NCBI GenBank assembly: GCA_963693365.1
Contig: CAVNZM010000002.1
Coordinates: 14,632,001 to 14,696,000, forward strand
Length of the DNA: 64,000 nt
Direction: 5' to 3'
DNA from: Amoebidium appalachense
Taxonomy: Eukaryota; Ichthyosporea
A program made the position numbers and the translations under genes. This document shows, one piece after another, positions 1-16,571 of this stretch (position 1 is the first letter of the stretch; each line of letters begins with the position of its first letter). The notes under the pieces are model-generated. The model did not search any database, was not told the DNA's origin, and saw only the letters and a program-made list of their open reading frames with translations.

Positions 1-657
1 GCTGAGTTGTGCACGCGCGTATACGGTACGCGTGTGTGCGTGTGTGCACGTCGACGTCACTGTGCAAGCACACACGTGTACCCGCATGCATGTCACACAA
101 ATGGCACACACACACGGACAAAAATAAAGGACTCGTATAAACTGCATGATCAAGAGAGGTCTTGAACATACATACATACTGTGGCATTACATCCGAACAT
201 CGACACATCTGTCGTTGAATGATCCGGAGTGGACCTCACGTGCACGTGTACACGTACTGACGGTGTGCACGCGCTGCGATGAACTTTACCGTACGCTGCA
301 AACGATTTTTCCTTACACTCTCGCGACCGCGTGCATGCTTTCTGTCGCGGCGCCTCGACGGTTCGATAGAGTCCAGTGTTCGCTGAATGTGTAAGGAAAA
401 ATAAGGAGCCATCTCAGTAGGTGGCAGGATCCGGACACACACACACGTGTGATCATAGTAATTACAGACGGGAGGCCATCAGGCCGCGTGGCCATGATCA
501 TGACATGCCCGTGTAATAATGCTAAGAACACACTCACAGCAAGGTGCACACACCTTGCACACAAACAGTCACATACATTATCTTGCCTGAAAGTTGATGA
601 TTTTTAATTAATGCTATCTCCAGCTGCGAGCAACACACGTTACCCGCTTGAAATTCT

Positions 658-688
<31 letters not shown>

Positions 689-1153
689 ATGCATTGGACT
701 TCCCCCCCCCCCCGGCCCGCCCCCCCCCCCCTTGAAATTCTTACTGTGACCATGGTGTGTGGACGTGCCCGTACCGTTCAAAAGCGAACGTCAGAGTGCA
801 TATTTTTTACCCAGACAGACATAGAAGGATGTCTGTACCTGCCTTTGCATCCACAAGCGTGGAAGGTGTGTGCTTGTGTGCAAATTCTCGGTGTATTTAT
901 GTATTTCACAAATAGCCAGGTTAGAACTTGTGACTGTGATGTTTTGATGCAATTTGACGAAATATCGTGCAGACCGTATGTATTGTGCGATAAAGAGTGT
1001 GTATACCATTGTTAATCAATATCATCACACATTCCTACTTTTTTTCTGTTGCTGCGGGGCAGGCTTAACCACAATAAAGTGCCGGTTCTATCATCAAACA
1101 AAAGCTGTGTATGAAAACTGTGGCTTATGGCACACTGAAAGACAGCTACCCCC

Positions 1154-1195
<42 letters not shown>

Positions 1196-1394
1196 TCCGG
1201 GAAGTCATTTGTCATAAGCAGAAAAAAACAACACTGCAACAATAGGCCCAACACTAATAATTACCTTCCACTGATCGGGGAAGGGAGGGCTAAAAGAAAA
1301 GAAAAAAAAGAAGAAAAAAGAAAAGAAAAGAAAAAAGAAAAAGGACGAAAAGTACTAATAGATTTCCATGCACACAAACATTTTAGCATTTTAA
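1..1394. other. Low-complexity flank downstream of ARF6
   Basis: I see no supportable gene here. The stretch holds CA/TG-rich DNA, poly-C runs near 659-689, 706-731 and 1146-1192, and an A/G-rich tract near 1290-1350. The short open frames have no family resemblance and translate repeats. It lies 3' of the minus-strand ARF6 gene, so the right end should include its 3' UTR, but I see no clear AATAAA close to the stop codon. Confidence 0.5.
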
Positions 1395-4028
<2,634 letters not shown>

Positions 4029-4200
4029 GGGGGGGAGGGGGGGAGGGGGGGGAGGGAGGGAGGGAGGGAGGAAAATAGGACGTAGGAAAATGTGCTGCAT
4101 TAACACTATCATACACCGTTAAGACACGTAGAGCGTGGACGGGTATATAAACCACAACCATCAATAAAACAAAATAAGAGGAAGAGGGGGGGGGGGGGGG

Positions 4201-4323
4201 GTTTTGAATGCGGAACACGGTATAAAGTACGCATACACGACGAGAAGCATGGTGCAGGACACATGCAAAGGCAAACATTCAAGTATGCAACATCAGCCAT
4301 GTGCACAGTATGCGTCATAAGCA
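4201..4323 (+). repeat. Dispersed G-tract repeat, subfamily B
   Basis: Begins TTTTGAATGCGGAACACGG directly after a G run and ends GCGTCATAAGCAG directly before another. Almost identical to the 5' two-thirds of the copy at 17891-18102 and to 38182-38303. Lacks the 3' stem-loop. Confidence 0.9.
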
Positions 4324-4333
4324 GGGGGGGAGG

Positions 4334-4482
4334 AAGGTGCCACAAAGTACGAAGTACGCACACGACGGACAACACATGCAGTTGATGCAAAGGGCAGGCA
4401 GGGAGGCCGGGGGTAGGGGGGAGGGGATTGGAAGCAACACACATCAAGTACACATTCCTAACGCATAACACAGTTCGTGCGG
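4334..4482 (+). repeat. Two degenerate dispersed-repeat fragments
   Basis: 4334-4394 retains AAAGTACGAAGTACGCACACGA followed by a variant of the GGATAACACGATGCAG block. 4431-4482 retains AAGTACACATTCCTAACGCATAACACAG. They are separated by a G-rich stretch. Confidence 0.55.
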
Positions 4483-4700
4483 ATATGAAACGTTTACCAT
4501 ACATACGTAGCATGCATCGAAAAACACCCAGGGCGCCGGGGAGGGGATCCAACGACCAATTCAAGGGGATCGGATATACAACGTGAGGTTTTGTGCTTGG
4601 ATTCGGGACAGAGGGAAGACAAATAAACAAAAAAGGCCACATGGGTCAGAAACGGTGCCAAGTAGAAGGAGGGTGTGGGGGGGGGGGGGGGGGGGGGGGG

Positions 4701-4755
4701 TTTGAATGTGTCATTATATGCGAAGTACACATGAACAACGGATAACACGATGTGG
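4701..4755 (+). repeat. Dispersed G-tract repeat, short copy
   Basis: TTTGAATGTGTCATTATATG, then CGAAGTACACATGAACAACGG and ATAACACGATG, bounded by G runs on both sides. A subfamily A 5' fragment. Confidence 0.8.
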
Positions 4756-4944
4756 GGTGGGGGGGGGGGGGGGAGGGGGGGGGGGGGGGAAACGGGCAGA
4801 ATGTGTTGGGGAGTGCAAAATACACAGCCAGGATTCAATGGACCACACCATGCAGTTTTCTCTAAGCACACACAAGATATATGCATCCTAAGTAGAGCCC
4901 ATGAGGTGTGTGTGTAAGTGTGTGTGTTTGGGGGGTGGGGGTGG

Positions 4945-4958
<14 letters not shown>

Positions 4959-5017
<59 letters not shown>
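4959..5017. repeat. 59-nt poly-G run
   Basis: Uninterrupted run of G, among the longest homopolymers in the window. The assembled length of such a run is unlikely to be exact. Confidence 0.9.
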
Positions 5018-5019
<2 letters not shown>

Positions 5020-5373
5020 CGGGATTTGTATAGTGAGCGGTGGGAGACTGGGTTAACCAATTGCATAAAATCGACAGTCAAAAAGACACCCACAAACCCA
5101 ACATGCTAAAAAAAGGGCCAACACATGCATCAAGAAAGTGACAAGTTTAAACACAAAAACACAAAACAGAAACCGATGCAGAGTGCACAGGAACAAAAAA
5201 CACTCGAACAGAGCCGACCATCAGGGGTTTTCTACTAAGCCTTCCCACACAAGACCCTGACACAGTACAGATATGCTATTATGCGACAAATACATCGGTG
5301 CAGGGCCTCATGCAAAACGGGGCACAGCAGTATGCACCAGCATGGGGGGGGGGGGGGGGGGGGGGGGGGGGGA

Positions 5374-5474
5374 GGTTGGAATGCTTTGGAGAGTGTGAAA
5401 TAAACATTAACACACTGCAGACTGCAAACCACAAATAAAGAGTGTGCACCGTAAGCAGTGCCCATCTTCGGGGG
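5374..5474 (+). repeat. Dispersed G-tract repeat, diverged copy
   Basis: Keeps TTGGAATGC, ACTGCAGACTGCAAACCAC, AAATAAAGAGTGTGCA and AAGCAGTGCCCATCTTCGG, matching the subfamily A consensus in order. G runs flank it. Confidence 0.7.
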
Positions 5475-6066
5475 AATGCGTAGATTGTCAATTACCAAAA
5501 ACTTATACAAACAAGCAAGGGACATGGGAATCCACAAGCAGGGTGATCTCATAGCTTCCATGGGGGAGGGGGTGGGGGGTGGGGGGGTGGGGGGGTGGGG
5601 GGGTGGGGGAAGGGTGGGGTGGGGGGGGGGGGCACGGAAGGCAAGGCACAGATAAAAAAGCAGAAACAGAGAGATACCGAAAACGTACGAAGGCAAGAAG
5701 AGATGCGTGAAAAGAGCCCATCAGAAGGGTGGGTGGGTGGGTGGGTGGGTGGGGGATGGGGGGACTTCCATGACTCGACAAACGCAAGGGGGGCGGGGCA
5801 GGGGGAGGGGGGGAGGGAGAATGCACAGAAGGGAAAGGGAAGAAAGCCCCGTGAAGAATCCGGAGGCATATAATATATACGGGAACAAAGGGAGCTTTAC
5901 TGACTATCTAAAATCATAGTACATTGAAACGTTTGTTAGAAGCGCACAGCCCAAGGATAGCAGGTCACAGGCACAAGAGCCCATAACAGAAAGCGAAAAG
6001 TTAAAGGATTGGCCCGCACACTCACCAGCTCCGCCCTCACCCACAAACCCCGTACTCATGCATGTG
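5475..6066. other. G-rich intergenic stretch without a supported gene
   Basis: Degenerate GGGGT and GGGTGGGT tracts (5560-5640, 5727-5830) followed by unique-looking DNA. No reading frame shows a recognisable domain. Confidence 0.5.
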
Positions 6067-6215
6067 CCCATAAACCTACAGCCATAGACACACATACACA
6101 CACGCGACTTCGGAAGTTTTTTTTTTCCTCCCCATTTTAACCCATAAACCTACAGCCATAGACACACACATACACACACGCGACTTCGGGGTTTTTCTTT
6201 TCTCCCCATTTTAAA
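6067..6215. repeat. 74-bp tandem duplication
   Basis: Unit 1 (6067-6140) and unit 2 (6141-6215) both read CCCATAAACCTACAGCCATAG, then a CA tract, CGCGACTTCGG, a T tract and CCCCATTTTAA. They differ by small T-run and CA-run length changes. Confidence 0.9.
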
Positions 6216-7432
6216 GGCATCTCCCCCTGATTTCAAGCCAGAAGGTGCTTCAACACAACGAAATCTTCTTCTGTCTATAAATCCCTATTTTTAAATGTAT
6301 GACCACATAAGCACAAATAAATTGCTAATGCGCAAAGCTTCAGAAGGTTTGCTCACACACGTTGCCATAGTGAAACATGCAGGTAAAAGAAAGTGAAGTC
6401 CTGTTATGTTGAGCTCCATGGAAACCGGTTGAGGGGAGGCATCATAATAACGAGAAGGAAAGGAAGATTCAACTACCTTAGTTGTGTTTTGTTCTTCACG
6501 TCCGTTCGGCTGCCTCTCACCAAGTGTTATTGGGATTAGAGTTCTATACTTATGCTCGGTCCACCTCTAGATCGGCGAGCAAGTAGAACCTAGGAAATTC
6601 CCGTTATCATGAGCGGTCCTCCCCTAGAAGCAATGATTTGGCAGGTAGGCACACAACTTAAGTATTAGCTTGAGAAGAACACTACAGCACATATGCCCTA
6701 CACTTATTAGCCTCCTTTTATAAAGAACACTTATAATTCATACAACATGAGAACTCGAACCTAACGTTATAGCCACAAAAATAATGGTGCAATGATGCAG
6801 TGATGGTCACCGGCCGTTTTTCAAGTTGGGTATGCATATGCATAGGTCGACGGATCAGAGCCCGCGATCGGCGATTAGATCCGAGTTGCTCAACTTTGGC
6901 GCAAAACGAAATCGTAATCGGAAGTGGGGATTTTCAAAGAAAAGATACCAGCGCTGCAAAAACAAACCCCCAAATGTCGATTTTTCGTAACAAGATTGGC
7001 CGGGCATTTCTGATCTGATCACCGCGTACAGTACAGGCTGCCGAGTGCTCCCTTATCTTTTTCGTCCTTTTTTCTTTTTTTCCTCTTTTTTTGTTTCTTT
7101 TTGGAACGGTAATTTGTAGATTATCACTAACTTCACTGCACGGCGTACTGCACCATTCGTCCCTTGTCGAACTCATCTCCACCTGCCGGATTGCGTGTGC
7201 AAAAGTTGGCAACGGGAAAAAACGGACGCAGCACGCAGCTCTCTCTTGCAAGAGATCTTTTCAATGCCAATAAATAAAAGGGTTGAAAAGTGCTTATGTT
7301 CGATCGTACTGGTCAGTCACAAAATCGCTGAATTCTGCCTGTACTGCATACCCGTTGTTTGTACTAAGATGATGTACCGACGGTCCTTCGCAAATCCTTC
7401 GCAAATGTACGAGGGGAATTGATGTGCTGTTT
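6216..7432. other. Intergenic, no gene recognised
   Basis: Unlike its surroundings this stretch is mostly ordinary-complexity DNA. Near 6541-6592 an imperfect inverted repeat pairs GTTCTATACTTATGCTCG with CGAGCAAGTAGAAC. Near 6881-6916 there is sequence similar to the right end of the element at 11871-12545 (TTGCTCAAC, then CGAAATCG). The frames of 72-105 codons have no recognisable motif. Confidence 0.4.
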
Positions 7433-7512
7433 ATCATCGGATACTCATGTATGTTTTGCACTCTGCATTGTGTTGTCCGTCATTAAATGAGTACTTACAA
7501 CCCCGTTACACT
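7433..7512 (-). repeat. Dispersed G-tract repeat, minus-oriented diverged copy
   Basis: Reverse complement contains GACGGACAACACAATGCAGA, GTGCAAAACATACATGAGTA and ATAAACAGC, matching the central part of subfamily A. A C-rich block (G on the repeat's own strand) adjoins its start. Confidence 0.65.
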
Positions 7513-8480
7513 CCTCCCCCCCCTCCCCCCCCCCCCTCCCCGCCCGTCCTCCCCCCCCCCCCCCTCCCCCCGGGCCTCATAAGCTTCCCATGGTGACACC
7601 ACTTGTATATGGCAAGCTAATTTGTGAAAAGTGTCTTCTCGTGGAAGGTACATATATTAATATTTTTTCTTCACACACCTTTTCAAGTTTGTGGGCATGA
7701 AATACAGTGTTTGCACAAAAAACCGGTGCAGACTAAATATACATAGGCACGTCACGCTGTTATTATTATATCCAAGCCTCATCAACTTGTTGGGTCCCCC
7801 CCCTTCCTCAACACACACACACATATCTCAGGCCTTTGGGGGTCACAGTGGTTGGGTTGGCTTGGCTTGGGCTTGGGGTTGGGGTTGGGGGGGGGGGGGG
7901 GGGGGGGGGGTAGGTTCACTCAACGCCTGACCCACGGGCTGGTATAGTAAAAGGACCGTATATAGGGTACCCCATGATGTTTATCAAGCGGCACTCCGTG
8001 CTGTGAACCTCGTGAATACTGTATTTACATAAACTCATGTAGCAGATGATCAGACTTGCATAAAACACACGAGAAATATCAAATTAGACTTGTTGCTGTA
8101 AAGCCCCTTGGGGTTACTATAAAATTACTTCATTCGTTTGGACCAAGTTAAGGAACTATGATGTATACACCCTATAGACCACATAGTATTCTATAGGATT
8201 AGGCCCATGCAAGTTGAAGGTCGGGTTCATTCATCTAAACGATCGATACCATTGATTCTGCAACATCCTTGAACGCCACCCTTTCGCTTTTTCATCCTTT
8301 CAAATTTCTTTTTTTTTACATTTCAACCTATCACAGTACACCGTGACAAACATGCTCCTCTGAAAACATGTGCACCACATACAATTTCCCAAATACCGAT
8401 TCCGGCCCCTGCACACGACCATAGAGGTCCCCACACATCACACACAGAATGTTCACACACACACACCCACACACACACGC
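7513..8480. other. Intergenic, no gene recognised
   Basis: C-rich block 7513-7570, a G run at 7887-7911, and AT-rich DNA after that. A segment reading TTCACTCAACGCC, GACCCACGGGCTGGTA (7915-7947) recurs at 8518-8549. No supported exon. Confidence 0.4.
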
Positions 8481-8590
8481 AGTTGAAGACTCCTCTCATT
8501 TACGGCCACCCATTAGGTTCACTCAACGCCGGACCCACGGGCTGGTACAGCAGTTGAAGAGTCCCCCCACTTACGGCCCCCCATTAACAG
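8481..8590. repeat. Tandem partial duplication at the 3' edge of the hypothetical gene
   Basis: GCAGTTGAAGA, then TTTACGGCCACCCATTA (8481-8513) is repeated as GCAGTTGAAGAG, then CTTACGGCCCCCCATTA (8551-8587). The duplicated part includes GGCC|GTAAGT / GGCC|GTAAAT on the minus strand, so a possible splice donor is duplicated. The intervening segment recurs at 7915-7947. Confidence 0.75.
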
Positions 8591-10125
8591 ACGGCAGTTG
8601 TAGAAAGCCTGTGGAACATCTGACAGTAGCAGATTGCGAGCATGTCTGGGACCTGCCCCTAAACTTATAAGGCCACTTCTTTGGTGCATCCCTAACTGTG
8701 TTGGACAGCCCTTTGTTTTCCTTCACTGTCGTTTCGTCGTCCCGTTTCGTCAGCGGTGGCTGTTTCTTACGTTTCCGTACTTCATCAACTCCACTATCTG
8801 AAAGAATGTAGATCGTTCGCTCATCACCAGAATCCGTAACGATGGTTTTGTTTGCCCCTTGGACAGGTACCAAGTCGCTCTCCACATTGGAAATTGGCAC
8901 CATCATTACTCTTGGTACCCACGGTTTTGTGATGTCCAAAATGTGCATTCGTGGCAAGCAGCTGTCTGACTGTGAGCCTATCAGTCTCGGTGGTCGTGAC
9001 TGGCCGGGGGGAAGGCGCGACAACGTTGACCTCATCCTGGGATTGCGCCCGACGACAAGAAATCTCTTCATCAGAATGGGAATGGGAGAAGCGGTCCTTC
9101 TTTTTCAAATACGCCGGTAGCGATTTATTGCGTAGAGACCACCTGAGAGGAAAGGTTGGTGTCAGCGTGTTATAGGTGCAACACTAGTGGTGCGGTTGGT
9201 TGCACATACATGCAGTGCAAGCCATTCGACTGTTCGCACGAAAGATAGCCACGGTGCTGCCTTCAGTGCACAGTTTTACTGGCAGCGCCAAGTACTGCAT
9301 TAGGGCAACTTGACTGGTGATTATCGATATCGGCAATAAAAACAAAGTGGCCTCACATAGGTAACCAGCCGAAACACACGCCCAACACAAACACACACAC
9401 CACAAATACACACACACACTCACACACACACGAGCGCGCGCGCGCGCATGCATGCACGTACATAATGCCAAGCCCGCAACCCACACCCAAAAATAGCTTG
9501 TCTTTGCACAGCCACAACTCCCTCTTATAACACGTGTGCCGCCCACATGGAAAGCTATGTGCATGGCCTCTTCTTCCACAACCTTTCTCCGACCAAACAC
9601 AGAGCCTGCCACATCTGTTTGCTGCGAGCTTATAAGAAACTATATGGACAGTAGATGGCCTTAGATTGTGTTTGGTTCAACACAATTTTCGAATACTCAA
9701 AAACTTTAAGTCATACCTTTTCCAGCTGGCCTCGTCCTCATAATCGTCATCGCTCGACTGTGATCCACTGTCGCTGTCTGCCCCTGCATAGCCAAACTCG
9801 GTCTGTATCCATACGATTTGTTTCTTGGGTGACCTGATCGTGTGTGGGGTTAATAAGATAAGCTGGGTGCATTTCAGAGTACCCCTGAGTGCACTTCCAA
9901 CCGAGAAGGCTACTAGGCGAGTGACCCAAACGGGCACATCGGGCCATGATGCAAATTGGCAAATGGCCGGTAATGAATGGATTTGCCCCGACAGACACCC
10001 TTAAAGGGCTGCGAGTCACACACAGCACAGAACACACCATAGAATAATACACAGCAAAAGGTGAGGCACACATACTCGTGGCAAATGAGCACGAGGGAAT
10101 CAAGCAATGCTCCCCCCTCCCCCCC

Positions 10126-10158
<33 letters not shown>

Positions 10159-10389
10159 AGACACTCACTTAAAGCATAACAAATGCAAACCATTTAGTTC
10201 TCAGGTGCACTACTCCTTCCCCCTCCCCCCCCCCCCCCCTCAGCCCCTTTCCGTTCTGCAAGCACCACCATTGCAAACGCACCACACGCACACACGCACA
10301 CACACACTTAAAGCATAATAGATGCAAACCATTTAGTTCTCAGGTGCACTACCCCCCCCCCCCCCACCGTTCTGTAAGCAACACTTTTA

Positions 10390-10424
<35 letters not shown>

Positions 10425-11484
10425 CAGCACCATCACCAAGTTAAAAAACAATGACATCGTCCCAACATACACCACCATCAACTATACCACCCCATCACCA
10501 CTAATTCCGCATGCTCATACATCACGCTAGGTTACAACCAATACATATTCGTGCACACATGCACACACAGCGCTATGACATGCACACTCAAAGCACCAAC
10601 ATGGAAACCTCATTTCCAAGCACACAACACCTGGGCTAGGCAGGCACTACTTCTGTCTCTCTCTGAACACCTTTCGAGAATCTACTACTTTTTGTTGTTA
10701 CACCACCCACTTCTAGCAGGAGCACTTACTTATACAACTTGCTGCATTCTTGGCAATAGTTTGAAGAACCAACGCGCTTGTTTGCACACCTTTTTCTCGT
10801 CCTGTCTCTCCCCTTACACAACTGGAAGTATGGGACCTGCAAGGGGAAACATCAGCCTAACGGTTGATGAATTGAAGTATGTAATTGGGGCTATCACCTA
10901 AACTGCCATTATACACAATACTTGAGCCTGAGATTCTTCAATCATTTCAGCACATATTGCAAGACACTGTGTAGGCTCGCATTCGACTGTTAATGCAGCG
11001 CCGTGGTGCCTTTGCACACCTGTTTGCGCTAGTCTGTGTTTTCTGGAGCTGCGTGTGTGTGAATCTGCAAGTCAACCGGCTAATATTGATGGTAATTACC
11101 TTGGCGCCTACAATCATTGATTTGACTTGAACACAACAGTTCATGACCACGGGACTTTCAAAAATCCGTCAACAGCCATTAGATCGTGTGCATTGTTGCA
11201 CATGCCAATGAATCTTTGTTGCCTGCGCGGGAATCTTACCTTTTTTACGTTGGTGTTCAAAACCATTTTCTCGGCTGGCAGAACCAAGTCAGAAAGCACT
11301 GCTTGGCAGCCAGAAGGACCCACGATAGTATGTGGACAAGTTGCTACAAGTTCGTATTCTCGTTCTGAATGGAAGAGATCTAGAATGGCTGTAAGGATGG
11401 CTGTCAAAGGTAGTAAACTGTGGCGTCACAGATGGTGCAGTTGTTCTGACACCTATGTTAACGTTCAATGGATATGACGACTAC
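8571..11484 (-). CDS. Hypothetical multi-exon protein
   Basis: I do not recognise the family. Exons joined by splice signals and phase on the minus strand: a possible 22-nt exon 11484-11463, then 11364-11240 (begins REYELVATCPH), 10836-10790 (VPYFQLCKGRDRTRKR), 9833-9717 (SPKKQIVWIQTEFGYAG, then an acidic Ser/Asp/Glu stretch DSDSGSQSSDDDYEDE) and 9142-about 8571. Donors are strong (AAAAAG|GTAAGA, AAAAG|GTATGA) and acceptors good (TTCCATTCAG, CCTTGCAG, CCTCTCAG). The last exon is open in one frame to about 9011 and in another from there to 8571; loss of one base from the G6 run at 9006-9011 would join them. The second part is charged (RKRKKQPPLTKRDDE). The TAA at 8571-8573 overlaps a strong donor (GTAAGT), so the gene may continue. 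The start codon is not located. Confidence 0.5.
10164..10400. repeat. ~140-bp tandem duplication with poly-C
   Basis: CACTTAAAGCATAA, then ATGCAAACCATTTAGTTCTC and AGGTGCACTAC occurs at 10167-10213 and again at 10305-10351. Each is followed by poly-C, CCGTTCTG and a CA tract. It lies inside an intron of the hypothetical gene (10789-9834). Confidence 0.85.
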
Positions 11485-11870
11485 CTGTGAGTGTTTGGGT
11501 GTGTGCGCGCCGTGCCGCAAAAGTTTGTGCGGTTTTCGGTGCCAAAAAAGCGAGAAGACAGAAAAGAGTTTATGACCCGGTACTTAAGGCTTGGCAAGAA
11601 GAAAAGCAAGGTGCAACCTGTATCAAGTTGGACACTGTTTTGCACGTATAAATTGTAGACTAAGTGTGGTTATCCACAGAAGACAAGAGAAACCAAACTT
11701 CCAAGACATATGCACATCACATATTCAAGGGGCCATAAAATAGGCTGTCGCTGTTTCGGCTTACAGAGCTTCTACAAAGATAAACTTCAAGGCTAAAAGA
11801 CATTTGTTAAGTAGTAAGGACGCCTCTTGAGTTCTTTTTTTCTCAGGTTGCCGCAGCGCCTTTATAATGG

Positions 11871-12545
11871 ACCTGTGTGAACAGCCAGGTCCAGGTTCGG
11901 ATTGGGATCATGGTATGCGGTCAAATTCCGCTTATCAGACCAATGATGTTTGTGATTAGATCTGGACGTCTGGATTTTGCATTCCTTCGCAGAAATCTAG
12001 ACCTCGGTTACAAAAATCGAGGGTCGTTTTTCGCAACCGAGGTCTGGATTTTAGATTCATCGGATAGGACAAAAGTTTGCGTCAAAGATCACTGATTGGG
12101 TAAAGATCATTTACATGAGATATCTTTAATCTTTCCCAAGAAAGGCTTGTGCCATGTGCGTAATTTATGGTCAGCGCAAAGCGGACTAAGCGTTTGTATA
12201 TATAAGGTTTGGAAGGAAGACGGCCGCCAAAGTGAGAAAAAAAGAACATTGACTTGCGAAAGGGTGATGCCAGGAATTATGATATATTCTGTAAAATAAT
12301 CACACACTTTCGGCCTTTTATAATTTGCTTTTATCATATGATATTAATGAGTATAATGTGCCCTATATGAAGAATAAGACCCGCAGGGGCCGCGGATCCA
12401 AAAAAGCAGCCAGCCGGCGGTCTGGATTGTCCGCCGCCGACCGCTTTGAGGGGTATCTGGACTGCCGCAGGCTGGATTTCAGTCCCGATTTCGCTAAGGT
12501 TGAGCAAAACCAATCTGGACCTAGACCTGGCTGTTCACGCACATC
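11871..12545. mobile_element. Non-autonomous element with ~33-bp inverted ends
   Basis: The left end TGTGTGAACAGCCAGGTC, AGGTTCGGATTGG (about 11873-11905) is the inverse of the right end CCAATCTGGACCT, GACCTGGCTGTTCACGCACA (12510-12545), about 90% identical over 33 bp. There is an internal hairpin at 11998-12047 whose arms read AGACCTCGGTTACAAAA and TTTTCGCAACCGAGGTCT. No transposase frame is present, so if mobile it depends on another element. I could not find a convincing target-site duplication, which keeps the call tentative. Confidence 0.5.
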
Positions 12546-12651
12546 CAATGTGATCTTAGGAATGCGAAGTAATCCCTTCGGTCGGAATTACAAAAACATT
12601 TGGTTTACAGAGGGGGGACTATGTTTGGCTCTGACATATGTAAATAAATGA

Positions 12652-14984
<2,333 letters not shown>

Positions 14985-16230
14985 TCAAAGCGAATACAAA
15001 ACATACATACATACAATAGGTGTGACCTTCATTCTCAGTAACTGTCCGCTCATGCACACAGGCTTGACTGCCTTCGACTTTGAACTTCTGTGTGTGGCCT
15101 TCTCACATTCACACTCTTCTGTTTTATGACAAGTATCCCCCCCCCCCCCCCCCCCCCCCCCCCGTCTCCCTACGAAACCGAGCTGAGGATCCTGCCCCAT
15201 GCAAATTGACATGCAAATATTCTTCTTCAAGGTGAAGACAACACATCCTCCCTCCTTGACAGGAATACACACTGGGGTTATACCATAAACGTCACGGTGG
15301 TGTTGCTAAGCCTCCTTCAAAACTGCCGTCGATCATACAGGCACAGTTATTATTTCTTGGGGGCAGTGAGTGATGCCCAGAGCGCGTTCAGACTTGTTCT
15401 TCGTGCTAATGGCACTCCACCCCTGTAAGTAACATAGCAACGTAAGCGGTCCTGCCAAGCCCGGCGCACCAAGCTATGTGTGTGCTAGAGGTTGCATTCA
15501 ATAGCAAAACAAGATTTCACTCTCGCATAGGTGTATGTGTGGTCACGTGCTCGTTCGTGCAAGTAATAGATAACTAGTAATATTAGTCATTTGCGCACAT
15601 CAGTCATGTCAGCAACTGTTATAGACACACATCAGCACCACACATCCCGTTGAAAGCAGGGGGGGGGGGGGGGGGGGGGGGGGAGGAGGAGGGGGGGAGG
15701 GGGGGAAGGGGGAGGGTATTAGTGGGGACAACATTCATTCGAGCACACAGCCCATTATATGCAGGCACTTTCAGAACTGACGGGGACAAAATAAGTTCGA
15801 TGGCACGAAGAAGGCGGATGTCTATCTCGCTTATGCATGTGGCAGGGTTGAAAGTGGCACGTGCGCAGGGGGTGCAATTAAAGCTTAAACAACAAAGAAA
15901 GTGATTTCACTTTCCAGGAGCACTAAAATAATGTGATCCCCCAAAGCCGCCACGCCCTCCGTGGCACGGTATCCACACATTTACACACCTCTAACCAAAC
16001 GTATTTACTAGAACGAATGCCAACGGGGGTGCGCCCGCACACACACACACACAAATATGTCCACAGAAACAGGCACACATGGACACACACCTACACACAC
16101 GCTACCCTCTTACTCCACTGCCCACACAACAAACCGTAAGCGTCAACGGCCGTAACGATATTGTACATGCAGCAACTACAGCCGCCAGCTCTCATATTAG
16201 ACAACACGCCACCCACCTCCCACCTCCCAG

Positions 16231-16279
<49 letters not shown>

Positions 16280-16485
16280 ACACACCCACCCTTTTTTGTG
16301 GATTGAAAATGACCCAAAAACAACGACACAAAAGTAGAGCACGTACTGGTGGTCTGACGGGCCATCGACCTTCTGGAAGATGGAAGATGAAGCCATTAGG
16401 TTCTCTAGGTATGTTGCCAGGACATCGTTGTTGGATGACAGCTGCTCAAAATCCTGCTGCGCATCACTGATCTTCTCCGTCAGAT

Positions 16486-16571
<86 letters not shown>

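Noticed and set aside
12325-12651. 108-codon plus-strand frame
   Set aside because: Overlaps the right inverted end of the 11871-12545 element; no family resemblance.
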